A DNA stretch of 64,000 bases from NCBI RefSeq assembly GCF_000143415.4, contig NW_003314313.1, positions 328,418 through 392,417 of the forward strand, written 5' to 3'. Below, piece by piece: positions 29,401 through 40,014 of the stretch (within the stretch, counting starts at the first letter, position 1; each line of letters opens with the position of its first letter). The DNA comes from Selaginella moellendorffii (Eukaryota > Streptophyta > Lycopodiopsida > Selaginellales > Selaginellaceae). Under the pieces are notes generated by a model. The model was not told the origin of the DNA, searched no databases, and saw nothing but the letters and a program-made list of their open reading frames with translations. The position numbers were made by a program, and so were the translations under genes.

Positions 29401-32261
29401 GTCTTGTGTATCCCGCAGATACCTAGAGCACTGAAAAGATAAATAAAAAGCGTTTGTGTCCAAATGTGAGTTCTTGCAAGTCGTCACAGCTATGCTTGGT
29501 AGGGAGGAGGCAAGAAGAAGTAGGTGATAATAGTAAGAAGTAGGACATATCAAAAGCTCTACTTTACAAGCGCTTGCAAGCACTTGCCCATGCATGCTTG
29601 TTGTAGCACTTGTGTTTCAGCTTCCGTGCATCTTCAGCTAGCCCAAGCTCCCAATCAATCCCTCACACACCCTAGCACTTGATTGGTTGGAAGAACCTTC
29701 TTATGTGCTTTGGCACTCAATCGATGGTTTGCTCTTGCCCTCAATTTAGCATGGTCTCGACCCTCACTCAATTGTGCTCACATTGGCTCAATCACTAGCA
29801 ATTGATCGCCCTAGCTTACTCGCTCACAGCCTCATACTCCACACAAAACCCTGCAGCACAATGCATTTACTTGTGCGCACACAATCATAAAATCAACACA
29901 TCCCTCTGACTTTGAATTAAAAAAAAAAAAAACATGTAATGATTTTGCCATATACTTGCCATATGGATAATTCATCACCATCAGTGCCCATAATTAAATC
30001 TTTATGTACAATATTTAATAAGTTACTGCACTTGCATGCAGCAAGGCTCCATTTGCTTAATAGTAGTGTTATTCTTATTTATTGATTCAATTGATCAAAT
30101 GAAATTTTATATTATAAACATGCTAATAATTTATAAACACAAGAATAATATTTTTAAATATCAACCATTAGATGGTAGAATAAACTAGAATATACTAGGA
30201 AGTGTTTAGGCACTGCAATTATAGAAAGCTGGACTAGAGCCACCATGAATTTGTATGCACCAAAGTTCCAATAGAAATCTTATGTAAATAATATTTAATT
30301 TTAAATTAGACTCAAGATTGTAATATGTATATTTCAACTCTTATAAGTGGATCTGAAGGCCCTATAACAACATTATGTAGTAATCAAATATGTTATAGTA
30401 GTCAATATGTTTCAACTATGTAATGTGATTGTAATCTTATTGTATATTTTACTACAACTTTTATGTATTGTATTATGAAGTTTAGTATTATAAAAAAATG
30501 GAGTTATTATCATTATAGACTTTTAAAGATGAACACTATTATAATACACACACACACACACACATAGATATATATAAACTCAATTAATGTTGAGATTGAG
30601 TAAAGCTTTTTTTGCCTATACTCCCGTTTTTGCCCCTACCTGCAAAATAGTGATAAACAAATAGAGACAAAAACATAAAAAAGAGAAGAAAAATAAAAAA
30701 AGAATAGAAGAGAACTCAACCTCAAACCCCAAAGGCATGAGTAAGGATAAATATATATCACTCTCAACTCTATTTTGCACAAACAGTCATAAGTGAGAGA
30801 AAAAATGGTTAATTCAATACAAATACATACAATAATGAGTGGGGGTTGTTTTTCAACACATGTAAGTGTTATTTATATACTATATGATTTTATAATCATT
30901 CTTAACTATTTCAGGTTTATCTATGACGAGCATTGCTTAAGTCAGGTCTTTTATTCTTTAGATGCCTAAGTTTAAGTATAACTTCATTTTGCCTAAACTG
31001 CTCTACCTGGGAAATATATAAGATAAAACATTTACTTTTTCATCACTCCCACATGACAAAGCTACTGCCTGTCTTTATGCAATCAGATTCTCTAAATCCT
31101 ACTCCAGTTTGTTGAGCTTGGTTTTCATAGTAACAAGCTCAACACTTTGGTGTAGATTATCGAGTTCTTAACGCATGATCTGATTCTTTTGGTCATGTAT
31201 AGTGATGTGTTGGTCTTGACAGCTAATACGCTCTATATTGGTGGATATAAAAGTTGGGATTGCGCTCTTGAGCTCTTCGATTATGTGGTGTTGATGATTC
31301 TACTCACCTATGACTCCATCCACTTTCTTGATGATTGTCTTTAGGTAGCTCAAGACTTGCATGCGATACTTTGTAGTTTCTTTATCTTCTATTAGTTGTA
31401 TCGGCTCGTCAACTAATTGATTGCCTCCCTTGATATGTTGAGTGAGCTCCTTTATAAAACTTTTGAATTTTCGACTTGTGAGTCTTATTCGAGTCTTATA
31501 GACTTTTGCAATATGCATAGGAGACTTAAACTCGGGACAAATCTACTTTAAAACTGTATCTGAGTAATTGTCCAAGCTAAAAGACTTTGGATTAAAGCCT
31601 TGAGATAACACAATGTTCCAATTATGATTTTGCCTTTGTCAAATCCTCATAAGATTTAGGTGAATAATTCCTTAATTTGTTCTTTACTAAAGTTGGTTTT
31701 AACTCTCTTTAAGCTAGAGTCAAAGACAAGAGTTACAAATGCCCAATTTTTCTGCTTGTGTATGCCTAAAAAAATTGTGACACACTACTAAAAAATGTGT
31801 CTTTTAAAAGCCCAAGTGAGAACTTGCTCAAAAGGAAAAAATTCTCAAATAGTTGATGGTGTTTTCCACATCAAACAAACTCCATTCCTTCTTTTTTTGG
31901 ATTTTTCTCAAGAAATTGCTAACGAAACAATTTAAACTTGAGTTTCTTGACAATATATGCCATACTTCAATCTCAAACTTATCCCATGCTCTGTGGCTTT
32001 AGTGACGGTTGAGAACTATCTTTCTTGCATTGTCTGGGCATTAAGCCACTACAATCACAAAAAGAACTCTTTCATTCAGTATTGTTTAGGGTTGGAATCA
32101 CTAAGGACATCTACTTGTGATTCTTAGTGTTGGGCACATTTGGAATTCACAAGTGATTTTCTCCTAGCTGTTTTTCAAGCCAAAAAGTGACAACTTATCC
32201 CACCGTGGTTGTCAAAAGTGAGTAAAGTTTTGTTTGCTTGTACTTGCATTTTTGCCCCTGC
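26475..32261. other. AT-rich repeat-dense region without recognised genes
   Basis: Nearly 6 kb of AT-rich sequence. It holds an (AC)n tract at about 30548-30563 and a loosely conserved dispersed repeat with two direct copies (about 27121-27320 and 30016-30230; shared GCATGCAGCAA and CTTAATAGTAGTGTT) and an inverted partial copy (about 28920-29180). A possible exon pair at 27739-28044 is discussed under rejected items. No tRNA, complete element or domain-bearing frame was recognised. Confidence 0.5.
30601..31046. repeat. Dispersed repeat R, copy 1
   Basis: Aligns with 42757-43520 (interrupted there by a MITE). Shared blocks include GAGACAAAAACATA, CAATAATGAGTGGG and GATGCCTAAG. It has no coding capacity. 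Confidence 0.6.
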
Positions 32262-33394
32262 TATAAGAGATTAAAATTTTTATTCTACTTTAGTCACTTA
32301 ACCACACATCTGACCACTTAGAGGAGTCTCATTTAGAACCTCCATAAGTTTTATTTTGGTGTTAGCCTCGAGAATGGCATCCATGCCACTCAACCTTTGC
32401 ACTTGGTCTAAGTGCTCCATATGTCTGATTCCATGACCGACACCCAAATGTACCACCAACATATCAATTTATTATGCTAAGGCCATGCTCATTCACCTTT
32501 GTTATACTGGTGATCCAACACCACTTACATCACAATCCCATTTCTCAAAGACTGAGCTATTTATCCATGAGTGATCATTCTAGATCCATTCCTTAGCATA
32601 TTTAAGATGCCCATAAACATGGGGAATAGTCTTCCCCAATATCCCTTTTTTGGTCCCCACCAAATCCCTTTTTGTTCATAGCTATGTTTGCCAACACTAT
32701 TACTAGGTCAAGGCCCCCAAGCCCAACCATTAAGTCCCATTGTCCTTTGGGACTTCTTTACCATATGACCGTATTTTTAATCACTACACTAAAGAACTAT
32801 TCTTCTTCCTTTTCACAATTTAGGATTTTGGGATGAACATTGTAGCCCTACTCAAGCTTCATGAGTAATCTTCCCACCTTTTGCCTTTGGGTGCCCTAGC
32901 CATGGGGCTAGAGCAAGGTTCCGTTAAGCCACACTAAGTATCCAAGTAAGTAGTATCACCCACACTTGAATTGAGAGCATTGATCATTCGATCTCTTGGG
33001 GGAGCTATAGTTAGTGCTTGAACACTTCACTAAGCTACCCCTCAATGGTTATATCATCACCTAACAAATAAGTATAATTTTCCTTAGTCACATTGGTCTT
33101 TCCTAGCCAAACTAGTACTATTGGAGTCTTCCCCCTACTATACTTTTAGAGCTCCCAAATCCCCCAGGGTTTGGGAGTTGATCGCTTTGGGCTTTCACCC
33201 TCGGACTTGGACTTGGTCTCAGACTCGGTCTCGGTCTCAGTCTTGATCTCGGTCTCTATCTCAACTTGACCTCGGACTCCATCTTGAGCTCCATCTGACA
33301 CAAACCATAGGAATATTCCAAGAATATTCTATGGCCTCTGGGATTTAAGGCCGTAACGCCTTAAGGGTTGGGAGGTTGGCCTAGGGTTCACTCT

Positions 33395-33782
33395 TGTCAG
33401 GAATCCCCCAATTCTTGCCACATTCCTGACTCTCGCCGGATTCCTGACCTGCAGACCACATTCCTGACTCTCGAGACACTTCCCTATTCCTGACTCTCGA
33501 GACACTTCCCTATTCCTGACTCTCGAGACACTTCCCGATTCCTGAGTCTCGAGCCATATTCCTGATGATGATGTGGCGCCTCCTCGACCTCAGCTATATT
33601 TAGGCCGTCCTCGATCCAAGAGTGGTGGAGCTTCATCAACCTATAGTATATATAGGTTAGCCTTGTTCCATTTCTCCACAATCTGAATCAACGCCAGTCT
33701 AAGGCCTCTTCTTTGTTTCCACTAGTTTTTTCTCTTTGTCTTTTCGCATTTTCCAGTCTTGATCTTGTCGGGGGTCTTGACA
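33395..33782 (+). repeat. Chromovirus 5' LTR
   Basis: 388 bp, TGTCAGG...TTGACA. Contains internal short repeats CATTCCTGACTCTCGAGACACTTCC, here given only by position about 33466-33545, and the promoter near 33647. Confidence 0.93.
33647..33654 (+). promoter_or_regulatory. TATA box of the chromovirus LTR
   Basis: TATATATA 30 bp upstream of 33677. This spacing places the RNA start at CACAATCTGAATCAA, the 15 bases complementary to the primer-binding site. Confidence 0.7.
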
Positions 33783-33784
33783 GT

Positions 33785-33799
33785 TTGATTCAGATTGTG
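33785..33799 (+). promoter_or_regulatory. Self-priming primer-binding site
   Basis: TTGATTCAGATTGTG, two bases after the 5' LTR, is the exact reverse complement of 33677-33691. It does not match initiator tRNA-Met. In Tf1/sushi elements the mRNA 5' end pairs with such a site to start reverse transcription. Confidence 0.75.
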
Positions 33800-33880
33800 T
33801 TTTTTCGTTTTTTGATTTAGCTCGTTTTGATTGTTTGATTACCTTTGCCTTTTTTCCCCCTTTTTTCTTTCTTCTTGCCA

Positions 33881-34852
33881 ATGGAGTCTCCAAGTCATCC
33901 TGATTTCTTTGCTGAAGTCCTTGCAAAAATCCAGTCTAAGAATACCGAGTTGAAGGCGACCCTTCTTCGCATGCAGCAGGAACTTGCTTCACTTTCGGCT
34001 CAAGGATCCAGCAAAGTTCCTGAATCGAAGGTGAGTTTCCCGGCGAAATTTTCAGGCAAGCGTTCGGAGCTTCGCGGATTCCTGAACCAGATGGAGTTGA
34101 TCTTCGCACTTCAACATCGGCGGTACCCCACTCCCGAGTCTCAAATCGGCGCGATTGGGACATTGCTCGAAGGTGCAGCCTTGTCATGGTTTTCTCCTCT
34201 TCTGGAGAAGAGCATGAAAGGGGTCGTGGTTCCGGAGCTGATGGATCTTCAATTGTTCAAAGAGAAGCTCGAAGCATGTTTTGGCGAGACGGATCGGGTT
34301 CAGGCTGCTACCACAAAGATGAGACGTCTCTCTCAGGGGTCTCGTCCTACCTCGATCTATGCTGTAGAGTTCCAACTCCTTGCTTTGGACACTCAGTGGG
34401 ATGAGTGGGCCCTGATTGACCAATTTCGTTTCGGCCTCAACAACGGTGTCAAGGATTTGTTGCTCACCATGGAGGATCCCAAGGACCTGTCGGACGCCAT
34501 CAACAAAGCTGTTCGATGTGACAATCGTCTCTTTGAACGTCGTCAGGAAAGTCGCCGCGCCGCTATTTTTCCATCCCAGACTCAGGAATCCCAGCTTGAG
34601 TCTTCGGGGCATACTCCTGAACCTACTGCTCCAGTTCCGATGGATATTTCTGGTACTCCCCGACTCATTAGAGGGAAGTTGAGTCCTACTGAGAAGCAAC
34701 GTCGAATATCTCATAATCTTTGCCTCTATTGTGCTGATCCTAATCACAAAGCAGCTGTATGTCCCAAGAAGCCTCCCCGACTGCTCGAGTTCACTCTGCC
34801 TCAAAGTCCACCTCTATTGCAGTCGGGAAACGACCCTGTCCAAACAGAGTAG
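33881..34852 (+). CDS. gag: Chromovirus Gag
   Basis: 323 aa from the first good ATG (MESPSHPDFF). It contains a retrotransposon Gag capsid-like domain (FSGKRSELRGFLNQMELIF ... ALIDQFRFGLNNGVKDLL) and a CCHC zinc knuckle CLYCADPNHKAAVC near the C-terminus. It would form the virus-like particle and package RNA. It overlaps the start of the protease frame, which lies in the -1 frame. Confidence 0.9.
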   Translation: MESPSHPDFFAEVLAKIQSKNTELKATLLRMQQELASLSAQGSSKVPESKVSFPAKFSGKRSELRGFLNQMELIFALQHRRYPTPESQIGAIGTLLEGAALSWFSPLLEKSMKGVVVPELMDLQLFKEKLEACFGETDRVQAATTKMRRLSQGSRPTSIYAVEFQLLALDTQWDEWALIDQFRFGLNNGVKDLLLTMEDPKDLSDAINKAVRCDNRLFERRQESRRAAIFPSQTQESQLESSGHTPEPTAPVPMDISGTPRLIRGKLSPTEKQRRISHNLCLYCADPNHKAAVCPKKPPRLLEFTLPQSPPLLQSGNDPVQTE

Positions 34853-35163
34853 GAGCTGTCTGTTTGGACTCCCCGAATAAAAATCACTTTTCTTCTTTAT
34901 CAAGCTCCTCACCACCTTTCATCAAAGCCACCACCAATTCCCGTAACTTCCGCGTCCCATGTCTCCTTTCTTTCACCGGACAATCAGGACTCAAGGCTCT
35001 AGCGCTACTGGACTCAGGTGCAACTTCCTGCTTCATGGACACGGACTTTGCTGCCCGACATCACGTTCCTCTTTCTCCTACCATACGGGATTTGAGGGTT
35101 GAAGGCATCGGCGGGCATTTTGTGTCTCCATCTTCTGGACTTAGGGAAACATTGCCCGTTTGA
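34759..35163 (+). CDS. pol: Chromovirus aspartic protease segment
   Basis: Open in the -1 frame relative to gag. It carries the aspartic protease active site ALLDSGATSCFMD. The frame meets TGA at 35161-35163 and again near 35330, then continues in the same frame into the RT region, so the two stops separate protease from RT. They could be inactivating mutations. Confidence 0.75.
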   Translation: MSQEASPTARVHSASKSTSIAVGKRPCPNRVGAVCLDSPNKNHFSSLSSSSPPFIKATTNSRNFRVPCLLSFTGQSGLKALALLDSGATSCFMDTDFAARHHVPLSPTIRDLRVEGIGGHFVSPSSGLRETLPV

Positions 35164-35469
35164 GTACACATCGGGTCCACCGTCACCGATATCGCCTTCA
35201 ACATCATTAACAGCAAGTCCTCCTCTGTGGTGCTCGGTCTTCCTTGGTTCCAACTACATCAGCCTCAAATCTGTTGGAAGGAATTACAGCTCATCTCTCC
35301 CACGGCTTTCCCTGCTGTTCATCGAGTCTGAATCAGGAATCGGGGTTCTGTTCCTGACTCTACAAAGTTTTCACCCTCTTCTTTTTCCTCTCTTCCATCT
35401 TACACTGGACCGTATCCTCGTCTCATCATTCCATTTAGTCGTACGATTCCTCCTATCTCCACAATCACT

Positions 35470-38400
35470 ATGAAAGAACTCCTTCATGAAGAACCTCTTT
35501 TCCTTTTTGCTTTGCATGTTTCTCCTGTCAGTCTTCCTGAGAAGTATCATGATTTTGGGGATGTGTTTGACAAGAAAAAAGCTAGTGTACTGCCTATTCA
35601 TCGGCCTTATGATTGTCCCATTGATTTACAGGAAGGAGCGTCACCTCCGTGGGGGCCTATCTACGGGTTATCCCCGTCCGAGCTTAAGGCCCTCAAAGAG
35701 TACATGGATGAGAACCTTGCCTCGGGCTACATTCAGCATTCGCAGTCCCCGGCTGGAGCGCCTGTCTTCTTTGTCAAGAAGAAGGATGGGAGCTTGCGGC
35801 TAGTCATCGACTACCGAGGTTTGAACAAGGTGACTATTCGGAACCGTTATCCGCTGCCCCTGATCTCGGACCTATTGGAACGCCTCGGCGGTGCTCGCTT
35901 CTTCACCAAGATCGACCTCCTTGGAGCATACAACCTGATCCGGATCCGGCCTGGTGATGAATGGAAGACTGCGTTCCGAACCCGCTATGGCCACTTCGAG
36001 TACACTGTCATGCCATTTGGCTTGACAAATGCTCCAGCAGTTTTCCAACACATGGCGAACGACGTTTTTCGGGAGTTTCTTGATCAGATGGTGATCATCT
36101 ACCTCGATGACATCCTCATCTACTCAAAAACTCAGGAGGAGCACGACAAACATGTACGCAAGGTGCTAGCAAAGCTGCGAGAACACGGCCTATACGCGAA
36201 GCTTGAGAAATGCTCGTTTGATCAGCAGTCTATGGAGTTCCTTGGGTACATTGTCACTCCTGAGGGTATCACGATGGATCCTGCCAAAGTCAAGACTATT
36301 CTCGAATGGGAGCCTCCACAATCAATGTCGGACGTTCAGGTTTTCCTTGGCTTCGCCAACTTCTACCGCAAATTCATTGATCACTACTCTGATATTGTCC
36401 TTCCTCTCACGCATCTCACTCGCAAGGATGTTCCCTTCTCTTGGTCTGCTGCTGCCCAGCAGGCCTTCGACACACTCAAGGCGGCCTTCAGTTCTGCTCC
36501 CGTCTTGATCCATGTTGATTCCTCACAACCCTTCTTCATCGAGGCTGACGCCTCCGACTTTGCCATTGGTGCTGTGCTGTCTCAACTCGGAGCGGATCAC
36601 GAACTTCATCCGGTCTCTTTCCATTCTCGAAAATTTCAGCCTGCAGAGATCAATTACGAAATCCACGACAAGGAGCTCCTTGCCATCATGGATTCCTTTG
36701 GAGAGTGGTGCCGTTTCTTGGAGGGGGCAGACCATCAAACAATAGTCTGGACGGATCACAAAAATCTTGAGTACTTTGCCACTTCCCGAGTTTTGAGCCG
36801 TCGTCAAGCAAGGTGGGCACAATTCCTGAGTCGGTTTGACTTTGTTATTAAGTACAGACCTGAGAAGCTTCAAGGCCTTCCTGATGCTCTTTCAAGGCGC
36901 TCCTATCTCAGTCTCAGGCCTGGTAATCCTGCCTTTGATCAACAGGATCAAGTTATCCTCGGTCCTGATCGGCTTCAAGTTATGGCAATCTCCCTGGCCC
37001 CTCAGGACTCCTCCTTGATGGATGCAATCAGAAACGATCTCCAATCCGATGACCTCGCCAGCAATATTTTCACCCATCTTCAGGCTGGACACCCAGTGAC
37101 TCCCGACTGCCGGCGATTTGACGAGTTCGAGTTCTTAGATGGCTTATTGTACCGTGGGGAGAAGCTTTACGTTCCTGAAGGTGATGCTCGAAGGTTGGTC
37201 CTGATGGCGTGCCACGATAGCCCGACTGCTGGTCACTTCGGCATTGCGAAAACCTATGAGCTTGTTGCACGGGACTTTTGGTGGCCTCACATGGATGACT
37301 ACATCAAAGTTTTTGTTACCTCCTGTGACACTTGTGCCCGGAATAAGGTACCTCGCCACCTTCCTTCAGGTTTGCTTCGTTCCCTCCCGGTCCCTTCAGG
37401 TCCTTGGGAATCCATCTCCATGGATTTCTTGAGTGATCTTCCGAGTTCTGGAGGCTTCAACAGTATTTTAGTCGTGGTGGATCGCTTCACAAAGATGGCG
37501 CACTTCTTGCCGTGTACCAAGGAATTTTCGGGCGAGGACATGGCAAAACTGGTATTCAGGGAAATTTTCCGACTTCATGGGATTCCTACAGATGTGGTTT
37601 CGGATCGGGGGCCTCAGTTCATCTCTCATTTCTGGCAACGGTTTTTGCAGCTGCTTGGAGTGAAGGCCAACCTCTCTTCGGCATATCATCCTCAAACTGA
37701 TGGACAGTCCGAGCGAACGATTCAGACGCTGGAACAATTCTTGAGGTGCTTCATCAACTATCATCAAGATAACTGGTTCGATATCCTTCCCCTTGCTGAG
37801 TTCTCCTATAACAACTCTGTTCACTCCTCTCTTCGAGTTTCCCCCTTCTTTGCGAACTCTGGCCGAAATCCCCGATTCAATCTCTCACTTCCTTCTCCAT
37901 CTGAATCCTCTCGTTCAAATCGCCGCTCTGAGGCATTTATCTCCAACCTCCAGGAAATCCACAACTCCATCTCCTTCCACCTCCATCGTGCTCAGGAATC
38001 TCACAAAACATTTGCCAATGTCCATCGTCAGGATTGTCCCCCTTACAATATCGGGGATAAAGTCTGGCTCCTTAGGCGAAATATCTTCACCACTAGGCCC
38101 TGTCCAAAACTCGATTTCAAACGCCTCGGTCCTTTTCCTATCACTGCCATCATTAATCCCGTCACTTATCGCCTTGCAGTTCCCTCCTCATATCAAATTC
38201 ACCCCGTTTTTCACTCCTCTCTCCTTGAGCCTTATATTCCCAGTCCTATTCCAAATCGGGTCATTCCTCCGCCTCCACCAGTGCAGCTCGAGGATGGGTC
38301 TGAGTACGAGGTTCAGGACATCCTTGATTCCAAGATTTCACGGTCTAAACTCTACTATCTGGTCGACTGGAAGGGTTACGGACCTGAGGAACGCACTTGG

Positions 38401-38565
38401 GAACCTGCGGACAACCTGATTCATTCTCCTGACCTTGTTCAGGACTTCCACCGCCGCTATCCTTCTCGTCCCAGTCCTCATTCTTTTTCTCCATCTCCCA
38501 TCCCTCGCCGCTCATCTCATCCTCCTCTTCGTTCTCGTTCACATCCTCGTTCCACTCGTTCTTGA
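35470..38565 (+). CDS. pol: Chromovirus Pol: RT, RNase H, integrase, chromodomain
   Basis: 1031-aa open frame. Reverse transcriptase has VIDYRGLNKVTIRNRYPLP and the catalytic YLDD at about 211-214. RNase H has FFIEADASDFAIGAVLSQ and the region ending PDALSRR. Integrase has the HHCC zinc finger (HDSPTAGH ... CDTC at about 580-620), the catalytic core (MDFLSDLP ... VVSDRGPQFIS ... YHPQTDGQSERT) and a GPY/F-like region (KLDFKRLGPFPI). A C-terminal chromodomain at about 944-995 reads EYEVQDILDS ... YYLVDWKGYGPEERTWEPADN, which in chromoviruses directs insertion to methylated-histone chromatin. The N-terminal part of Pol is cut off by stops upstream. Confidence 0.93.
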   Translation: MKELLHEEPLFLFALHVSPVSLPEKYHDFGDVFDKKKASVLPIHRPYDCPIDLQEGASPPWGPIYGLSPSELKALKEYMDENLASGYIQHSQSPAGAPVFFVKKKDGSLRLVIDYRGLNKVTIRNRYPLPLISDLLERLGGARFFTKIDLLGAYNLIRIRPGDEWKTAFRTRYGHFEYTVMPFGLTNAPAVFQHMANDVFREFLDQMVIIYLDDILIYSKTQEEHDKHVRKVLAKLREHGLYAKLEKCSFDQQSMEFLGYIVTPEGITMDPAKVKTILEWEPPQSMSDVQVFLGFANFYRKFIDHYSDIVLPLTHLTRKDVPFSWSAAAQQAFDTLKAAFSSAPVLIHVDSSQPFFIEADASDFAIGAVLSQLGADHELHPVSFHSRKFQPAEINYEIHDKELLAIMDSFGEWCRFLEGADHQTIVWTDHKNLEYFATSRVLSRRQARWAQFLSRFDFVIKYRPEKLQGLPDALSRRSYLSLRPGNPAFDQQDQVILGPDRLQVMAISLAPQDSSLMDAIRNDLQSDDLASNIFTHLQAGHPVTPDCRRFDEFEFLDGLLYRGEKLYVPEGDARRLVLMACHDSPTAGHFGIAKTYELVARDFWWPHMDDYIKVFVTSCDTCARNKVPRHLPSGLLRSLPVPSGPWESISMDFLSDLPSSGGFNSILVVVDRFTKMAHFLPCTKEFSGEDMAKLVFREIFRLHGIPTDVVSDRGPQFISHFWQRFLQLLGVKANLSSAYHPQTDGQSERTIQTLEQFLRCFINYHQDNWFDILPLAEFSYNNSVHSSLRVSPFFANSGRNPRFNLSLPSPSESSRSNRRSEAFISNLQEIHNSISFHLHRAQESHKTFANVHRQDCPPYNIGDKVWLLRRNIFTTRPCPKLDFKRLGPFPITAIINPVTYRLAVPSSYQIHPVFHSSLLEPYIPSPIPNRVIPPPPPVQLEDGSEYEVQDILDSKISRSKLYYLVDWKGYGPEERTWEPADNLIHSPDLVQDFHRRYPSRPSPHSFSPSPIPRRSSHPPLRSRSHPRSTRS

Positions 38566-38576
38566 GAAGGGGGTGC
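38564..38576 (+). promoter_or_regulatory. Chromovirus polypurine tract
   Basis: GAGAAGGGGGTGC immediately before the 3' LTR, where plus-strand DNA synthesis would be primed. Confidence 0.75.
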
Positions 38577-38964
38577 TGTCAGGAATCCCCCCATTCTTGC
38601 CACATTCCTGACTCTCGCCGGATTCCTGACCTGCAGACCACATTCCTGACTCTCGAGACACTTCCCTATTCCTGACTCTCGAGACACTTCCCTATTCCTG
38701 ACTCTCGAGACACTTCCCGATTCCTGAGTCTCGAGCCATATTCCTGATGATGATGTGGCGCCTCCTCGACCTCAGCTATATTTAGGCCGTCCTCGATCCA
38801 AGAGTGGTGGAGCTTCATCAACCTATAGTATATATAGGTTAGCCTTGTTCCATTTCTCCACAATCTGAATCAATGCCAGTCTAAGGCCTCTTCTTTGTTT
38901 CCACTAGTTTTTTCTCTTTGTCTTTTTGCATTTTCCAGTCTTGATCTTGTCGGGGGTCTTGACA
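38577..38964 (+). repeat. Chromovirus 3' LTR
   Basis: 388 bp, about three substitutions from the 5' LTR. It keeps the TATA box and the CACAATCTGAATCAA segment. Confidence 0.93.
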
Positions 38965-38983
38965 ACTCTCTTGTTCGTTTCAT

Positions 38984-38995
38984 TGGTATCGGAGC
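38984..38995 (+). promoter_or_regulatory. Primer-binding site of the older chromovirus
   Basis: TGGTATCGGAGC, one base after that element's 5' LTR end at 38982; similar to the initiator-tRNA-Met site. Confidence 0.75.
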
Positions 38996-39012
38996 AACAC
39001 GTTCTTTTGGGG

Positions 39013-40002
39013 ATGGCAAGTGAGCAAGATATTGATCTTGATGAGGAGTATGGCGTTAGTGATGATGGCCATGATGATGAAGACGAAATTCTTGATGATG
39101 TCGTTGTGTGGCAAAGATGCCAGATTTCTAAAGTTCAAAGCGATATAAAGGAGGTTAAGGATTCTGTCAATCTCATTAAAGATTTCTTGCTTCACATGGA
39201 CCCTCAAGGGTTTAATCGATCTCATGTTCGTGATTACCATTAGTACGTCAAGGATTATGGTATTATGGTATGGAAATCATCACTAGATGTTTGTGATAGT
39301 CAAGAGGTTGATTCTTGGTTGGAATTGTGGGAAAGTTGTTAGTCTCACAATTCTTGTGAAGATAAGGTGAAGATAGATTTCTTTGTGACGAAACTTATGG
39401 GCCATGCTTCTTCGTGGTGGAAGAACTACATTAAAGCTAATCCAAAGCCAACTTTTTGGACTGATTTGACAAAGGTTTTTCGCGCTTCGTTTGTCAAGAA
39501 TTTTGAAGAGGTTGATCTCGTGAACCAATTGTTAAACATCCGGTAGGGGACTTTGTCTTTGGATGCGTATGCCCACAAGTTTCGTGATCTTTGCCTTAAT
39601 CTCACGAGCACCTATAATGAACTGCTAAAGGTGCAATGTTTCATCAAAGGCTTGAGCTTGGTGGATGTGCAACAGAAGGTCAAGAAGGATTTTCCAGCAA
39701 TATTGACTAATGCTATCATTAAAGCTCAGATCTTTTCGCCCGAACCGCCAGTCAACTCAGTCAACTCTAGTCAACGAGATAGTCTATGGAGTAGTCAACG
39801 TGATGACCAGCTTGCTGATTCTTCATATTCGGGGAAGAAACAGTCGTTATTCCGTTGTGGCTCAAAACATGAAGATGGGAGTGAGGCTAAGAAACTTTGT
39901 TTGGACCACCGAGAGAAAGACAAGGTAGAGAGCAATTGTTTTCGTTGCCATAGAGCTAGACATCAGAGCAAGGATTGTTCTGAAGGGGTCAATGAATGCT
40001 AA
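39013..40002 (+). pseudogene. Decayed Gag of the older chromovirus
   Basis: Starts MASEQDIDLDEEYGV. Stops at 39241, 39340 and 39544 break the frame, but the capsid-like segment (FFVTKLMGHASSWWKNYIKA, LSLDAYAHKFRDLCLNL) and a CCHC knuckle (CFRCHRARHQSKDC) remain. Protease and most of RT, which should follow, are missing. Confidence 0.8.
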
Positions 40003-40014
40003 AGTGACTGTGGT

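Larger units (their letters stand above)
33395..38964 (+). mobile_element. Young chromovirus (Ty3/gypsy), predicted self-primed
   Basis: 5570-bp element with 388-bp LTRs (33395-33782, 38577-38964) differing at about three sites. Target duplication ACTCT lies at 33390-33394 and 38965-38969. The order is gag, protease, RT, RNase H, integrase, chromodomain. A polypurine tract (GAGAAGGGGGTGC) precedes the 3' LTR. The primer site is not tRNA-like: 33785-33799 is an exact reverse complement of 33677-33691 in the LTR. Coding is intact except for two TGA codons between protease and RT. Confidence 0.95.

Noticed and set aside
30548-30563. (AC)n tract considered as a regulatory or CRISPR-like repeat
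   Set aside because: A plain dinucleotide microsatellite; nothing resembling spaced repeats was found anywhere in the window.
33484-33681. 65-aa minus-strand frame in the chromovirus LTR, repeated at 38666
   Set aside because: Arises from the short LTR-internal repeats and is simply present in both LTRs.
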